Source of the DNA: UBA4465 sp002292365
Lineage (GTDB): Bacteria > Bacteroidota > Bacteroidia > Cytophagales > Cyclobacteriaceae
Direction: 5' to 3'
NCBI GenBank assembly: GCA_943788615.1
Contig: CALSQY010000001.1
Coordinates: 620,001-684,000 of the forward strand
Length of the DNA: 64,000 bases
Part shown: in pieces, positions 52,816 to 61,164 of the stretch
Layout of the letters: each line of letters begins with the position of its first letter
Numbering within the stretch: the first letter of the stretch is position 1
Notes under the pieces: generated by a model
Databases searched by the model: none
What the model was told of the DNA's origin: nothing
What the model saw: the letters and a program-made list of their open reading frames with translations, nothing else
Program-made: the position numbers and the translations under genes

Positions 52816-53862
52816 TTATGATTTGGGTGGGCCACTTGCTTTGAGTGGAAACCAGAATTTTGTCCCTTTTTTACTACTACTTTCAACATAAATTTTAGAT
52901 TGGTGACTTTCAATGATATGCTTTACTATGGACAAACCCAGCCCCGAACCGCCGGTTTCTTGGGATCGACTTTTGTCTACTCGATAAAAACGCTCAAAAA
53001 TTCGGGAGAGATCTTTTTCTGGAATTCCTATACCATTATCACCTAATTCAAAAATAATTTTTTTAGATGAAGCCGTGATCGTGATGATTACTTCAGCCCC
53101 AGTGCCAGCATAATTGATGGCATTGGCCAGTAAATTAAGGATTACTTGGTAAATTCTGCGATAATCAGCGCTGACATAGATAGGATGATCTATTGAATTG
53201 AATAATTGTATTTTCACTTGTTTTTGATGGGCCTTTTTTTCAAGCTGATCCATTACTTCAGCACTGAGTTCAACCAAATCAAAGGATTCAAAATGCATAT
53301 TGATCTCACCTTTTTCAATTTGAGTAATGGTCATTAAGTCTTGAACCAAGATATTAAGTCGATCCAGACTCTTCGCTGCTTTTTTTAGAAAATTTTCTCT
53401 TACAGCTTCATTGTCCATCGCTCCATCTAAGAGTGTATGGACGAATCCTTGGGCTGAAAATATTGGAGTTTTTAGTTCATGAGAAACATCGGCAATGAAT
53501 TCTCTTCTGAAAGCTGCCATTTTCTTGAGTTCATCGATTTCATTTTGTTTTCGATTGGCATAGGACGAAATTTCTTGATTTATTTTTTTGAGTGGATTAA
53601 AATAAGATTTTTTTGTTTGAGTAATTGAAGCCAATTTTTGATCTTGGACATGTTCTAGGGCTTTGTAAATATTATTGATTTCTTTAAAAAACAATAATTC
53701 GGCCATGACTCGAATAATACTGAATCCTGAAATAAATGATAAAATAAAAGTTAAAAAAATAGCCCGATCAGGAACGTTTGGTGTTAAATAAAGGGCAGTG
53801 GTGGTAGTAACGGCTATAATTAATGCTAGGATAAGCGCAAGACCCTTTGAGTTGAGTGTCAT
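52816..53862 (-). CDS. Sensor histidine kinase, PhoR-like
   Basis: A 348-residue kinase with two N-terminal membrane helices (about 8-27 and 34-52) enclosing only a very short periplasmic loop, a cytoplasmic coiled stretch, HisKA with His128 in FIADVSHELKTPIFSA, and HATPase with N box NLLANAINYAG near 242, G1 GDNGIGIPEKDL near 272 and G2 GGSGLGLSIVK near 304. No PAS domain. The short loop suggests it senses within the membrane or through a partner, as PhoR does. Eight bases after its response regulator. Confidence 0.93.
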   Translation of the reverse strand: MTLNSKGLALILALIIAVTTTTALYLTPNVPDRAIFLTFILSFISGFSIIRVMAELLFFKEINNIYKALEHVQDQKLASITQTKKSYFNPLKKINQEISSYANRKQNEIDELKKMAAFRREFIADVSHELKTPIFSAQGFVHTLLDGAMDNEAVRENFLKKAAKSLDRLNILVQDLMTITQIEKGEINMHFESFDLVELSAEVMDQLEKKAHQKQVKIQLFNSIDHPIYVSADYRRIYQVILNLLANAINYAGTGAEVIITITASSKKIIFELGDNGIGIPEKDLSRIFERFYRVDKSRSQETGGSGLGLSIVKHIIESHQSKIYVESSSKKGTKFWFPLKASGPPKS

Positions 53863-53870
53863 ATTGTAAG

Positions 53871-54557
53871 TTAATCTCTAACAGACTTATAGCCAACACC
53901 TTTAATAGTTGTGATAAAACCATCACCAATTTTTTCTCTGATCTTTCTAATATGGACGTCAACTGTGCGGGCTAAAACGTATACATCTGATCCCCAAATA
54001 TTTTTTATTAAGTCATCTCTACCAAAAACTTGATCAGGATTTTGTGCTAAAAAAAACAGTAATTCAAACTCTTTTTTTGGTAAGATAATTTTTTTGTTGT
54101 CGAGTTTGACGGTGTAAGAAGCGCGGTCAACCTCTAAATTGCCCAAACTAATTTTAGAGCTCCCCGGGTCCTTTTTGACCTTTCTTCTGAACAAGGCATT
54201 AATTCTACTGATCAGCGCGCGGGGTTTGATGGGTTTTGTAATGTAATCATCGGCTCCTATTTCGAATGCTGCGATCTCTGAGTATTCTTCAGACCTTGCG
54301 GTAAGAAAGATGATAAACTTATCTGCCAATTCAGGAATGGAACGGATTTGGCGACAAGTTTCGACACCATCCATATTGGGCATCATGATGTCTAAGATAG
54401 TCAGATCAGGAATAAACTCCTTAGCTAAAGACACGGCTCGAATACCGTTGGATGCACTTTTGACTTTATAGCCCTCGGAAGACAGATTGTACTTTAGTAA
54501 TTCGACAATATCAGAATCGTCATCTACGACCAATATTTTATACGTATTTAAGTTCAT
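53871..54557 (-). CDS. OmpR/PhoB-family response regulator
   Basis: A 228-residue regulator. Receiver domain: acidic pair VVDDDSD near 11-16, phospho-acceptor Asp56 in LTILDIMMPNMDG, Thr in FLTARSEE near 86 and Lys in YITKPIKP near 106. The C-terminal winged-helix has FELLFFLAQNPDQVFGRDDLIKNIWG and RTVDVHIRKIREKIG, the DNA-recognition helix. First gene of the cluster. PhoB is a likely identity from family order with the kinase, but phosphate control is unproven. Confidence 0.92.
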   Translation of the reverse strand: MNLNTYKILVVDDDSDIVELLKYNLSSEGYKVKSASNGIRAVSLAKEFIPDLTILDIMMPNMDGVETCRQIRSIPELADKFIIFLTARSEEYSEIAAFEIGADDYITKPIKPRALISRINALFRRKVKKDPGSSKISLGNLEVDRASYTVKLDNKKIILPKKEFELLFFLAQNPDQVFGRDDLIKNIWGSDVYVLARTVDVHIRKIREKIGDGFITTIKGVGYKSVRD

Positions 54558-54775
54558 TTGAATAATTTAAATGAGTCTTTAAATGTGCAATAAGTAGGTA
54601 CAAGTCTAAATCAAAAATACAAGGGTCATGTTATTTAAAAATTAAATTAACATGAAATAATTCACAATTTGTTAATATTCAATGGCTATTCAAAATGGGT
54701 TATAAATTTTTTTAAATCTTTCTCATAATAGTTAAATATAGAATCAAGCTCTTGCTCCTCAGCGTAATAACGGGT

Positions 54776-55543
54776 TTAGGACATGAAATAAGTGTTATTG
54801 GGTAATGATTCATCGAAAATGCTATAATAATTAATATTTGTGAACTGAATGGTATCCAGATGATTTACAATGTCACGGATGGGTTTGCTTTTTTTAGCGG
54901 CTTTAAAATTGAGGTCATCCGAAGCACCAAAACTTTGGTATAAAACTTCTAAAATTCGTTTACCTCTCAATATGTGTTGTCTAAATTTTTCTGAATCTTC
55001 AAGGTCAGATAAATAATCAGCCATTTGCTTTGTATGTGGGTCATGAAAGAAATTGAGATAATCTATGCTTGCTTTTTTACCGAAAAAGGAAGCCAAATTT
55101 TCATTAAATTGTAATCGATTTTTTAGAAACAAAGTATTATTCATTAATTCGTGAAATAAGGTTTCTGCTATTTGGGCTTGGCTGAGGGCGAAAAAGCCTT
55201 TGCATTCAAAACTTACTAAAAAAAGGAAACACTAGGTTTTATTTTCAAACTTGTAAGGGTGGCATGCGGATAAATTCCATAAAAAGGCTTTGTTTTTTTG
55301 GTCATAAAGGGACATTTAATTGTTTGTTGGCTTCAATCCAATTTTCTCGCTGTATGCCTTGATTTGTTGTATGCGTAGTTTTTGCGAGTCAGGATAATCG
55401 ACATCGTCTAGTAGATAGGTGGTAATTGGCCGTGCTTTCAAAAGAATTAAGACTTGTCTTTTGGCTTGTAGCGCACTATAAAGGATGACTTCTTGGTAAG
55501 ATAAAAACGCTGAGAAAAGGATGAATAATAGGGGTATGAGCAA
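54776..55543 (-). pseudogene. Degenerate membrane-anchored aminopeptidase
   Basis: All 256 codons are in one frame but broken by two stops, TAA at 55318-55316 and TAG at 55234-55232. Pieces: MLIPLLFILFSAFLSYQEVILYSALQAKRQ (anchor), SLYDQKNKAFLWNLSACHPYKFENKT, then FALSQAQIAETLFHELMNNTLFLKN and RLQFNENLASFFGKK. The family normally has HELTHATLF with the zinc motif HExxH; here the second His is Asn (HELMNN). About 50 residues before it are missing. Identity comes from the putative aminopeptidase family of Bacteroidota. Loss looks old, since both catalysis and length are affected. Confidence 0.82.
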
Positions 55544-56139
55544 GATTTGTTTTTATTTTCATCAAGTTAACTATGGATCCTTTTTAAGTGTGTTCAGTTG
55601 GCGTTCGATCTAGAAAGGGTAACGTATTTGTCATAAATAATTGATAGGACCTGCCATAGGCTTTCGAAATAATATAATACTCCATTCAAATCCATTTCCG
55701 TAATTAATTTCTTTATAAAGGGGATTTCTTTAACTTATGATGAATCACCCAATATAGGAGAAACCTATAAAATAGGAAGCAGTAAAGATTTAATTTCGAT
55801 CTTTTAAAGCATGGCTATCATCGGAATACCCAGTATTCCTGTCGAATTTTACTCAGCCAGCATTAGCTTCATATTGTTAGAAAATGAGTAGCGGAGTAAT
55901 AAAAATCAAGGTCAATTATATTGAAATAATAATTTTTAAGTCAAAATAATTGAGAAGTAACTTCAATTCTGCACGTGGAAGGGACTACTTTTATGGTCCA
56001 GCATTTAGAATATTAAAAAGCTAATTTTAGGATTTGGAAAAACAAAAAAAAACTAAAATATTTAGCTAATAATATTAAATTTCCTAATAATTTTATATTT
56101 TAGCTAATATTTTTAGTAAAATAATAACTTTAGAAGACA
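55544..56139. other. Non-coding stretch upstream of recA, with repeated TTAGCTAA sites
   Basis: About 600 AT-rich bases. No coding frame recognised. Two identical 11-base copies TTTAGCTAATA occur at 56061-56071 and 56099-56109, each containing the self-complementary octamer TTAGCTAA, 38 bases apart and 31 bases or more before the recA ATG. They may be operator sites. I could not place a standard TAnnTTTG promoter here. Confidence 0.5.
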
Positions 56140-57135
56140 ATGCAAGAAAAAGAACAAAAAAACAAGGCTCTTCAGCTGACTATCGATAAGCTAGAAAAAA
56201 CCTATGGTAAGGGTACCATCATGAAATTGAGCGACGAAAAAGTGATGGATGTACCCGTTATTTCGACGGGTTCCATTGGACTAGACCTTGCGTTGGGAGT
56301 GGGGGGTATTCCAAAGGGACGGGTGATAGAAGTTTATGGTCCTGAGTCCTCTGGAAAAACTACTTTATCCATGCATTGTATTGCGCAGGCACAAAAGCAA
56401 GGGGGCTTGGCAGCCTTTATTGATGCTGAGCATGCCTTCGATAAGAGTTATGCTGAAAAATTAGGGATTGATACTGAAAATTTACTCATATCTCAGCCAG
56501 ACAATGGAGAGCAGGCATTAGAAATTACCGAACATCTTATCAGGTCAGGTGCCATTGATATTATTGTGATCGATTCTGTGGCGGCCTTGGTACCAAGGGC
56601 TGAGCTTGAAGGAGAGATGGGAGATAGTAAAATGGGACTACAAGCGAGATTGATGTCTCAGGCATTAAGAAAATTAACGGGAGCCATCAGTAAATCTGGC
56701 TGTGCATGTATTTTCATTAATCAGCTTCGGGAGAAAATAGGTATCATGTTTGGTAATCCCGAGACGACCACCGGAGGAAATGCACTTAAATTTTATGCAT
56801 CAGTAAGGCTAGATATTCGTCGAATAGGTCAAATTAAAGAAAGTGCTGATAATATATTGGGAAACCGAACCAAGGTGAAGGTGGTTAAAAATAAAATTGC
56901 CCCACCGTTTAAAGTCGTAGAATTTGATATTATGTATGGTAAGGGGATCAGTAAATCTGGAGAAATTTTGGATTTGGGTGTTGAATTAGAAATTATTCAG
57001 AAATCGGGCTCATGGTTTTCCTATGATGGGAATAAGCTGGGACAAGGAAGAGATGCGGTTAAGTTACTTCTTGAGGATAATGTAGAGCTTATGGATGATC
57101 TGGAGCGTTTGATAAAGGAAAAGATTCATGGTTGA
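56140..57135 (+). CDS. recA: Recombinase RecA
   Basis: A 331-residue RecA, the strand-exchange protein and SOS co-protease. Walker A GPESSGKTT at residues 67-75, AFIDAEHAFDKSYAEKLG near 90-107, the Walker B-like IIVIDSVAALVPRAELEGEMGD near 142-163 with the L1 loop, and QLREKIGIMFGNPETTTGGNALKFYAS near 195-221 (L2). C-terminal tail is short. Intact. Tandem TTAGCTAA motifs upstream. Confidence 0.98.
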   Translation: MQEKEQKNKALQLTIDKLEKTYGKGTIMKLSDEKVMDVPVISTGSIGLDLALGVGGIPKGRVIEVYGPESSGKTTLSMHCIAQAQKQGGLAAFIDAEHAFDKSYAEKLGIDTENLLISQPDNGEQALEITEHLIRSGAIDIIVIDSVAALVPRAELEGEMGDSKMGLQARLMSQALRKLTGAISKSGCACIFINQLREKIGIMFGNPETTTGGNALKFYASVRLDIRRIGQIKESADNILGNRTKVKVVKNKIAPPFKVVEFDIMYGKGISKSGEILDLGVELEIIQKSGSWFSYDGNKLGQGRDAVKLLLEDNVELMDDLERLIKEKIHG

Positions 57136-57186
57136 TATTACATTAATCTTTATCAAAACTTGATTTTAGGATCAATTGTAGCATAT

Positions 57187-58455
57187 CTATTGGGTTCTAA
57201 TGGCCATTACTGGATCCATTCTTGCGGCTAGGGCCGCCGGAACAATTCCAGATACGATACCTATGACTACGGAAACGCCTAATCCAAGGAACACATTATT
57301 TAGGCTAAGTATAAGTTCTAAGGTCCCCAAATTGGAGAAACTCAACAAATAAACAAGAAATATACCGAGCAGTCCGCCGATCAACGAAAGAAATACGGAT
57401 TCAAATAAAAATTGAAACAAGATGAAATAATTTTTGGCTCCGAGTGATTTTTGGATACCTATAATGTTGGTACGCTCCCGAACAGAAACAAACATAATAT
57501 TTGCGATTCCAAATCCTCCCACAAGAATGGAGAATGAGCCAATGACCCATCCCGCAACACTTATGATATCGAATGTCGTACCGATAAATTCAGCAATTGC
57601 ATCGGGATGGTTTATAGCGAAGTTTTCTTCTTCTCTAGGTTTTAATCCTCTTTTAGACCTCATAAGACCTTTTACCTCAGATTCAAGTTCAATAAGCCCT
57701 AAATCTGAGTCATATCCTTTTAGGGTAATGTAGGGCTCTAGACCCCCTTTGCCTATATAATAAAGCTTGGTGAAGGAATGATAAGGAGTGATGATCTGAT
57801 CATCTTTGGACTCCATTTCAAGAAACCCTTCTCCCTCTTCTTTTAATTTACCAATTACATAATAAGAGATTCCTTTAATTTTTAAAGTTTTGCCGATAGG
57901 ATTGAGCTCTGCGAATAAATCTTCAGCAATTCTATGACCTATTATAGCTACCGATCTGCCTCCGATGGATTCCTGTGCAGTAAAATATCGACCTTCTTCG
58001 ATAGCTACTTCGTAAACGTCTTTGTAGGAATTAGAAACACCCATTAGGCTTACCTCATTGCTGCTGTTATTTTCAAATTTAACTACAATACCTCCCTTAT
58101 TGCCCATGATGCATAAACTTGCTGCATTTTGGACATTTTCTACTAAAAACTTGTATTCTTCCCATGTGGGATGTGGACGTTTTAAATATTTCCACCAGGG
58201 ATAAGGTTCGTCCCCTCCTAATCCCCAAGGCCACTTTTGTACAATTATCGTATTGGCACCTAAAAAATTAAAACTCTCCTTCAGGCTGCGCTCTAAAGAA
58301 TCAACGAGTGTGAAAACAGAAATAATAGCAAAAATGCCGATGGTTACCCCCAATAATGATAGTATGGTTCGCAGCATATTTATTTTTAATGCGTTACATG
58401 CAAATAGGAAGCTTTCAAGGACAAGTTTTGTTATTATTTTCATATCAATGAGCAA
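57187..58455 (-). CDS. ABC transporter permease, MacB/FtsX type
   Basis: A 422-residue permease with the MacB layout: helix 1 at about 20-45 (MLRTILSLLGVTIGIFAIISVFTLVDSL), a large periplasmic MacB_PCD domain, and three C-terminal helices of FtsX (near 295-325, 340-370, 385-415) ending in SGIVPAALAARMDPVMAIR, the coupling segment. No ATPase gene lies next to it, so it must pair with one elsewhere. Substrate unknown; relatives export lipoproteins or peptides or transduce mechanical signals. Confidence 0.9.
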   Translation of the reverse strand: MLIDMKIITKLVLESFLFACNALKINMLRTILSLLGVTIGIFAIISVFTLVDSLERSLKESFNFLGANTIIVQKWPWGLGGDEPYPWWKYLKRPHPTWEEYKFLVENVQNAASLCIMGNKGGIVVKFENNSSNEVSLMGVSNSYKDVYEVAIEEGRYFTAQESIGGRSVAIIGHRIAEDLFAELNPIGKTLKIKGISYYVIGKLKEEGEGFLEMESKDDQIITPYHSFTKLYYIGKGGLEPYITLKGYDSDLGLIELESEVKGLMRSKRGLKPREEENFAINHPDAIAEFIGTTFDIISVAGWVIGSFSILVGGFGIANIMFVSVRERTNIIGIQKSLGAKNYFILFQFLFESVFLSLIGGLLGIFLVYLLSFSNLGTLELILSLNNVFLGLGVSVVIGIVSGIVPAALAARMDPVMAIRTQ

Positions 58456-58555
58456 GATAACTGGCTAGAAATGAAAAATATAAATTTTATAAAAAACATT
58501 TGTTTAATTTTGCGGACGTATTTCGTAAATTATTGTCATCCTATAATTTTTTTTC

Positions 58556-59602
58556 ATGAAGCTATCAGCATTCAAATTCGATATTCCATCAAGCATCATT
58601 GCGTTACATCCTATGGAAAACAGGGATGAATCACGTTTGATGGTAATTCATAAGGATACAGGAAAGTTTGAGCATAAAACTTTTAAAGACCTCGTCAGTT
58701 ATTTTAATGAAGACGACGTCCTGGTACTTAATGATACCAAAGTGTTTCCTGCCAGATTATACGGGAATAAGGAAAAGACGGGTGCTAAAATAGAAGTTTT
58801 TTTACTCAGAGAGCTCAATAAGGAAATGCATCTATGGGATGTATTGGTAGATCCCGCAAGAAAGATAAGAGTAGGAAATAAGTTGTATTTCGGTGATGGC
58901 GAGTTGGTGGCTGAAGTCATTGACAATACTACATCAAGAGGTAGAACTATTAGATTTTTATTTGATGGCGAACAGCATGACTTCTATAAATTGATTGATA
59001 ATTTGGGAGAAACACCACTCCCGAAGATGCTGAATAGGATAGCAGAGGCTTCAGATAAAGAGCGTTTTCAAACCATTTATGCTGATAAAATAGGTGCTGT
59101 GGCGGCACCGACTGCCGGGTTGCATTTTACAAAGCAGTTGCTTAAAAGACTCGAGATTGTGGGTGTAGATATCGAAACCATTACATTGCATGTAGGCTTA
59201 GGTACCTTCAGGCCTGTAGATGTAGAAGACTTGACCAAGCATAAAATGGACAGTGAAAATTACGAAGTATTAGATAAAACAGCACAACGAGTCAATGAGG
59301 CATTGGATGCCAAAAAAAGAGTTTGTGCGGTTGGCACGACCGTCATGCGATCGATAGAGTCTTCTGTTTCGGCAGGTGGACGGTTGAAAGAAAGTACGGG
59401 CTGGACAGATAAATTCATCTTTCCACCTTATGATTTTAAAATATGTAACGCGTTGGTGACCAATTTCCATTTGCCTGAATCGACCTTGCTCATGATGGCT
59501 TCAGCTTTCGGAGGATATGATTTGATCATGGAAGCTTACCAATTGGCGATCAAGGAAAAATATCGATTTTTCACCTATGGCGATGCCATGTTGATTATAT
59601 GA
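58556..59602 (+). CDS. queA: S-adenosylmethionine:tRNA ribosyltransferase-isomerase
   Basis: A 348-residue QueA, transferring the ribosyl part of SAM to 7-aminomethyl-7-deazaguanine in tRNA (queuosine pathway). Blocks: FKFDIPSSIIALHPMENRDESRLM near 6-29, LVLNDTKVFPARLYG near 57-71, APTAGLHFT near 183-191, HVGLGTFRPV near 213-222, and TNFHLPESTLLMMASAF near 302-318. Note that SAM is its cofactor. Two bases separate its stop from ispD. Confidence 0.95.
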   Translation: MKLSAFKFDIPSSIIALHPMENRDESRLMVIHKDTGKFEHKTFKDLVSYFNEDDVLVLNDTKVFPARLYGNKEKTGAKIEVFLLRELNKEMHLWDVLVDPARKIRVGNKLYFGDGELVAEVIDNTTSRGRTIRFLFDGEQHDFYKLIDNLGETPLPKMLNRIAEASDKERFQTIYADKIGAVAAPTAGLHFTKQLLKRLEIVGVDIETITLHVGLGTFRPVDVEDLTKHKMDSENYEVLDKTAQRVNEALDAKKRVCAVGTTVMRSIESSVSAGGRLKESTGWTDKFIFPPYDFKICNALVTNFHLPESTLLMMASAFGGYDLIMEAYQLAIKEKYRFFTYGDAMLII

Positions 59603-59603
59603 T

Positions 59604-60284
59604 ATGTCAATAGGCCGTCGTTTTGCAGTTATAGTAGCAGGAGGACAGGGTACGCGTATGAATAATGAGGTGCCCAAACAGTTTATTGAAATATCAGGGA
59701 AACCCGTCCTAGTTTATACGTTAGAATCATTTTTAAGGGTAGGGGTAGATATTTTAATCTTGGTCATGGCCAAAAATTACTTCGAACGTTGGGCAAGCAT
59801 TAAAGAGCAATGGCTACCCCAACATTCCATTCAAATAGTCGACGGCGGGGAGACTCGTTTCCATTCAGTGAAGAACGGATTAAAATGGGTAGAAGGTCCA
59901 GGGATTGTGGCTATTCATGATGCAGCACGACCTTGCGTAAGTGCTCAATTAATCAATGCCGGTTATGAGGCTGCAGCCATCCATAAATCAGCCGTTGCTT
60001 CGGTGGCATTAAAGGATTCTATTAGAGAAAAATCTGGTGGTACTACGGTGTCCAGAGACAGATCAAAATATTATCTGATTCAAACACCTCAAACTTTTGA
60101 CATAGACCTACTAAAAAAATCCTATGAAACGACTAATGATGACCGTTTCACAGATGATGCTTCATTAGTGGCTTCTAAGGGCCATGATGTTCATTTGATC
60201 GAAGGGTTTTATCAAAATATTAAGATCACCACTGACGAGGATCTTGATTTAGCTCAAATCTTTTTATCAAAAGATTTGGCTTAG
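59604..60284 (+). CDS. ispD: 2-C-methyl-D-erythritol 4-phosphate cytidylyltransferase
   Basis: A 226-residue IspD of the non-mevalonate isoprenoid pathway. Nucleotide loop VIVAGGQGTRMNNEVPKQF near 9-27 with the essential Arg and Lys, DGGETRFHSVKNGL near 78-91, HDAARPCVS near 105-113, and TPQTFDIDLLKKSYE near 158-172. Pairs with queA in one transcript. Its last four bases overlap the end of the convergent DUF2795 gene. Confidence 0.95.
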   Translation: MSIGRRFAVIVAGGQGTRMNNEVPKQFIEISGKPVLVYTLESFLRVGVDILILVMAKNYFERWASIKEQWLPQHSIQIVDGGETRFHSVKNGLKWVEGPGIVAIHDAARPCVSAQLINAGYEAAAIHKSAVASVALKDSIREKSGGTTVSRDRSKYYLIQTPQTFDIDLLKKSYETTNDDRFTDDASLVASKGHDVHLIEGFYQNIKITTDEDLDLAQIFLSKDLA

Positions 60285-60502
60285 TATTCATCTTCATTGA
60301 AGAAAAAGTCCTCTTTCGTTGGATAATCTGGCCATATCTCATCTATATTTTCATAGGGATTCCCATCGTCTTCTAATTCCTGTAGATTTTCTACAACTTC
60401 TAAAGGGGTTCCAGAGCGAATCGAAAAGTCGATCAGCTCATCTTTGGTAGCTGGCCAAGGTGCATCTTCAAGATATGAAGCCAATTCTAATGTCCAATAC
60501 AT
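60281..60502 (-). CDS. DUF2795 family protein
   Basis: A 73-residue acidic protein. The first 50 residues match DUF2795: MYWTLELASYLEDAPWPATKDELIDFSIRSG and LEVVENLQELEDDG. The tail DEIWPDYPTKEDFFFNEDEY is highly acidic. The fold resembles small nucleic acid or protein binding domains, but no function is established. Overlaps the ispD end by four bases on the opposite strand. Confidence 0.85.
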   Translation of the reverse strand: MYWTLELASYLEDAPWPATKDELIDFSIRSGTPLEVVENLQELEDDGNPYENIDEIWPDYPTKEDFFFNEDEY

Positions 60503-61164
60503 ATTAGTAATATTTAATATTCGCGCAAAAGTATAAATAAAAAGAATTTATCAAACTTATATTACCTTTATTTAAATAATTTCGGCTAAAAAGAGTAGAA
60601 TTTTTGTATTCTCAAAATTTTAACTTGTCAAAATTCAAAAATAACTTCTTTTTTACCTTTATTTTTTGTTGAAACTTTATTTTTCTGCTACTATATCAAA
60701 GATAGCGGAGTTTTTATTGTTGAAAATGATGGAGTTATCTTCCAAATTTTTCAATTCAGATTGATTCCTTTTAAGTAATTTATGAGTTATTTGAACCTTT
60801 ATTGCTAGCTGTTACTTCATGGATTTTTCATGAAAATTTAAATATTTTTTTTTGGCAGAGCCCATCAACAAAAAGGAGCTCTTCGGAGAGGTCAAGCCAT
60901 TCATTTCCTTCGGTGAGTAGAAGTTTCAACTTTGTATGGTTGAGGCCGTTTTTATTAAAAGAGGTCAATTGTAACCTATATTTGGTTAGCTCGCTTTTAC
61001 TAATTTCTTTTTTAGTTTTTAACTTTTGGATCAATTGTTGTAGTGTAAAATGTAGAACTACGAAATGTCATTATTTTGGATTGGAAAACGATGAATTTTT
61101 TTATATCATGTAAATTTATTGATTATTTTTTGATGAAATTATCTTTTTAAATTATTTACAAAGC
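60503..61164. other. Intergenic region with a possible small coding remnant
   Basis: About 660 bases between the DUF2795 gene and ettA. On the minus strand 61034-60828 a TTG-initiated frame encodes IQKLKTKKEISKSELTKY and goes on to EGNEWLDLSEELLFVDGL, with a protein-like composition; upstream it stays open about ten codons with FTLQQ before a TGA. It has no ATG and no recognised homolog. It may be a decayed gene tail. The overlapping plus-strand frame 60802-61113 looks like a shadow. No hairpin or repeat noted. Confidence 0.35.

Noticed and set aside
60802..61113. 103-codon plus-strand frame before ettA
   Set aside because: Serine/phenylalanine-rich, antisense to a better minus frame, no start context.
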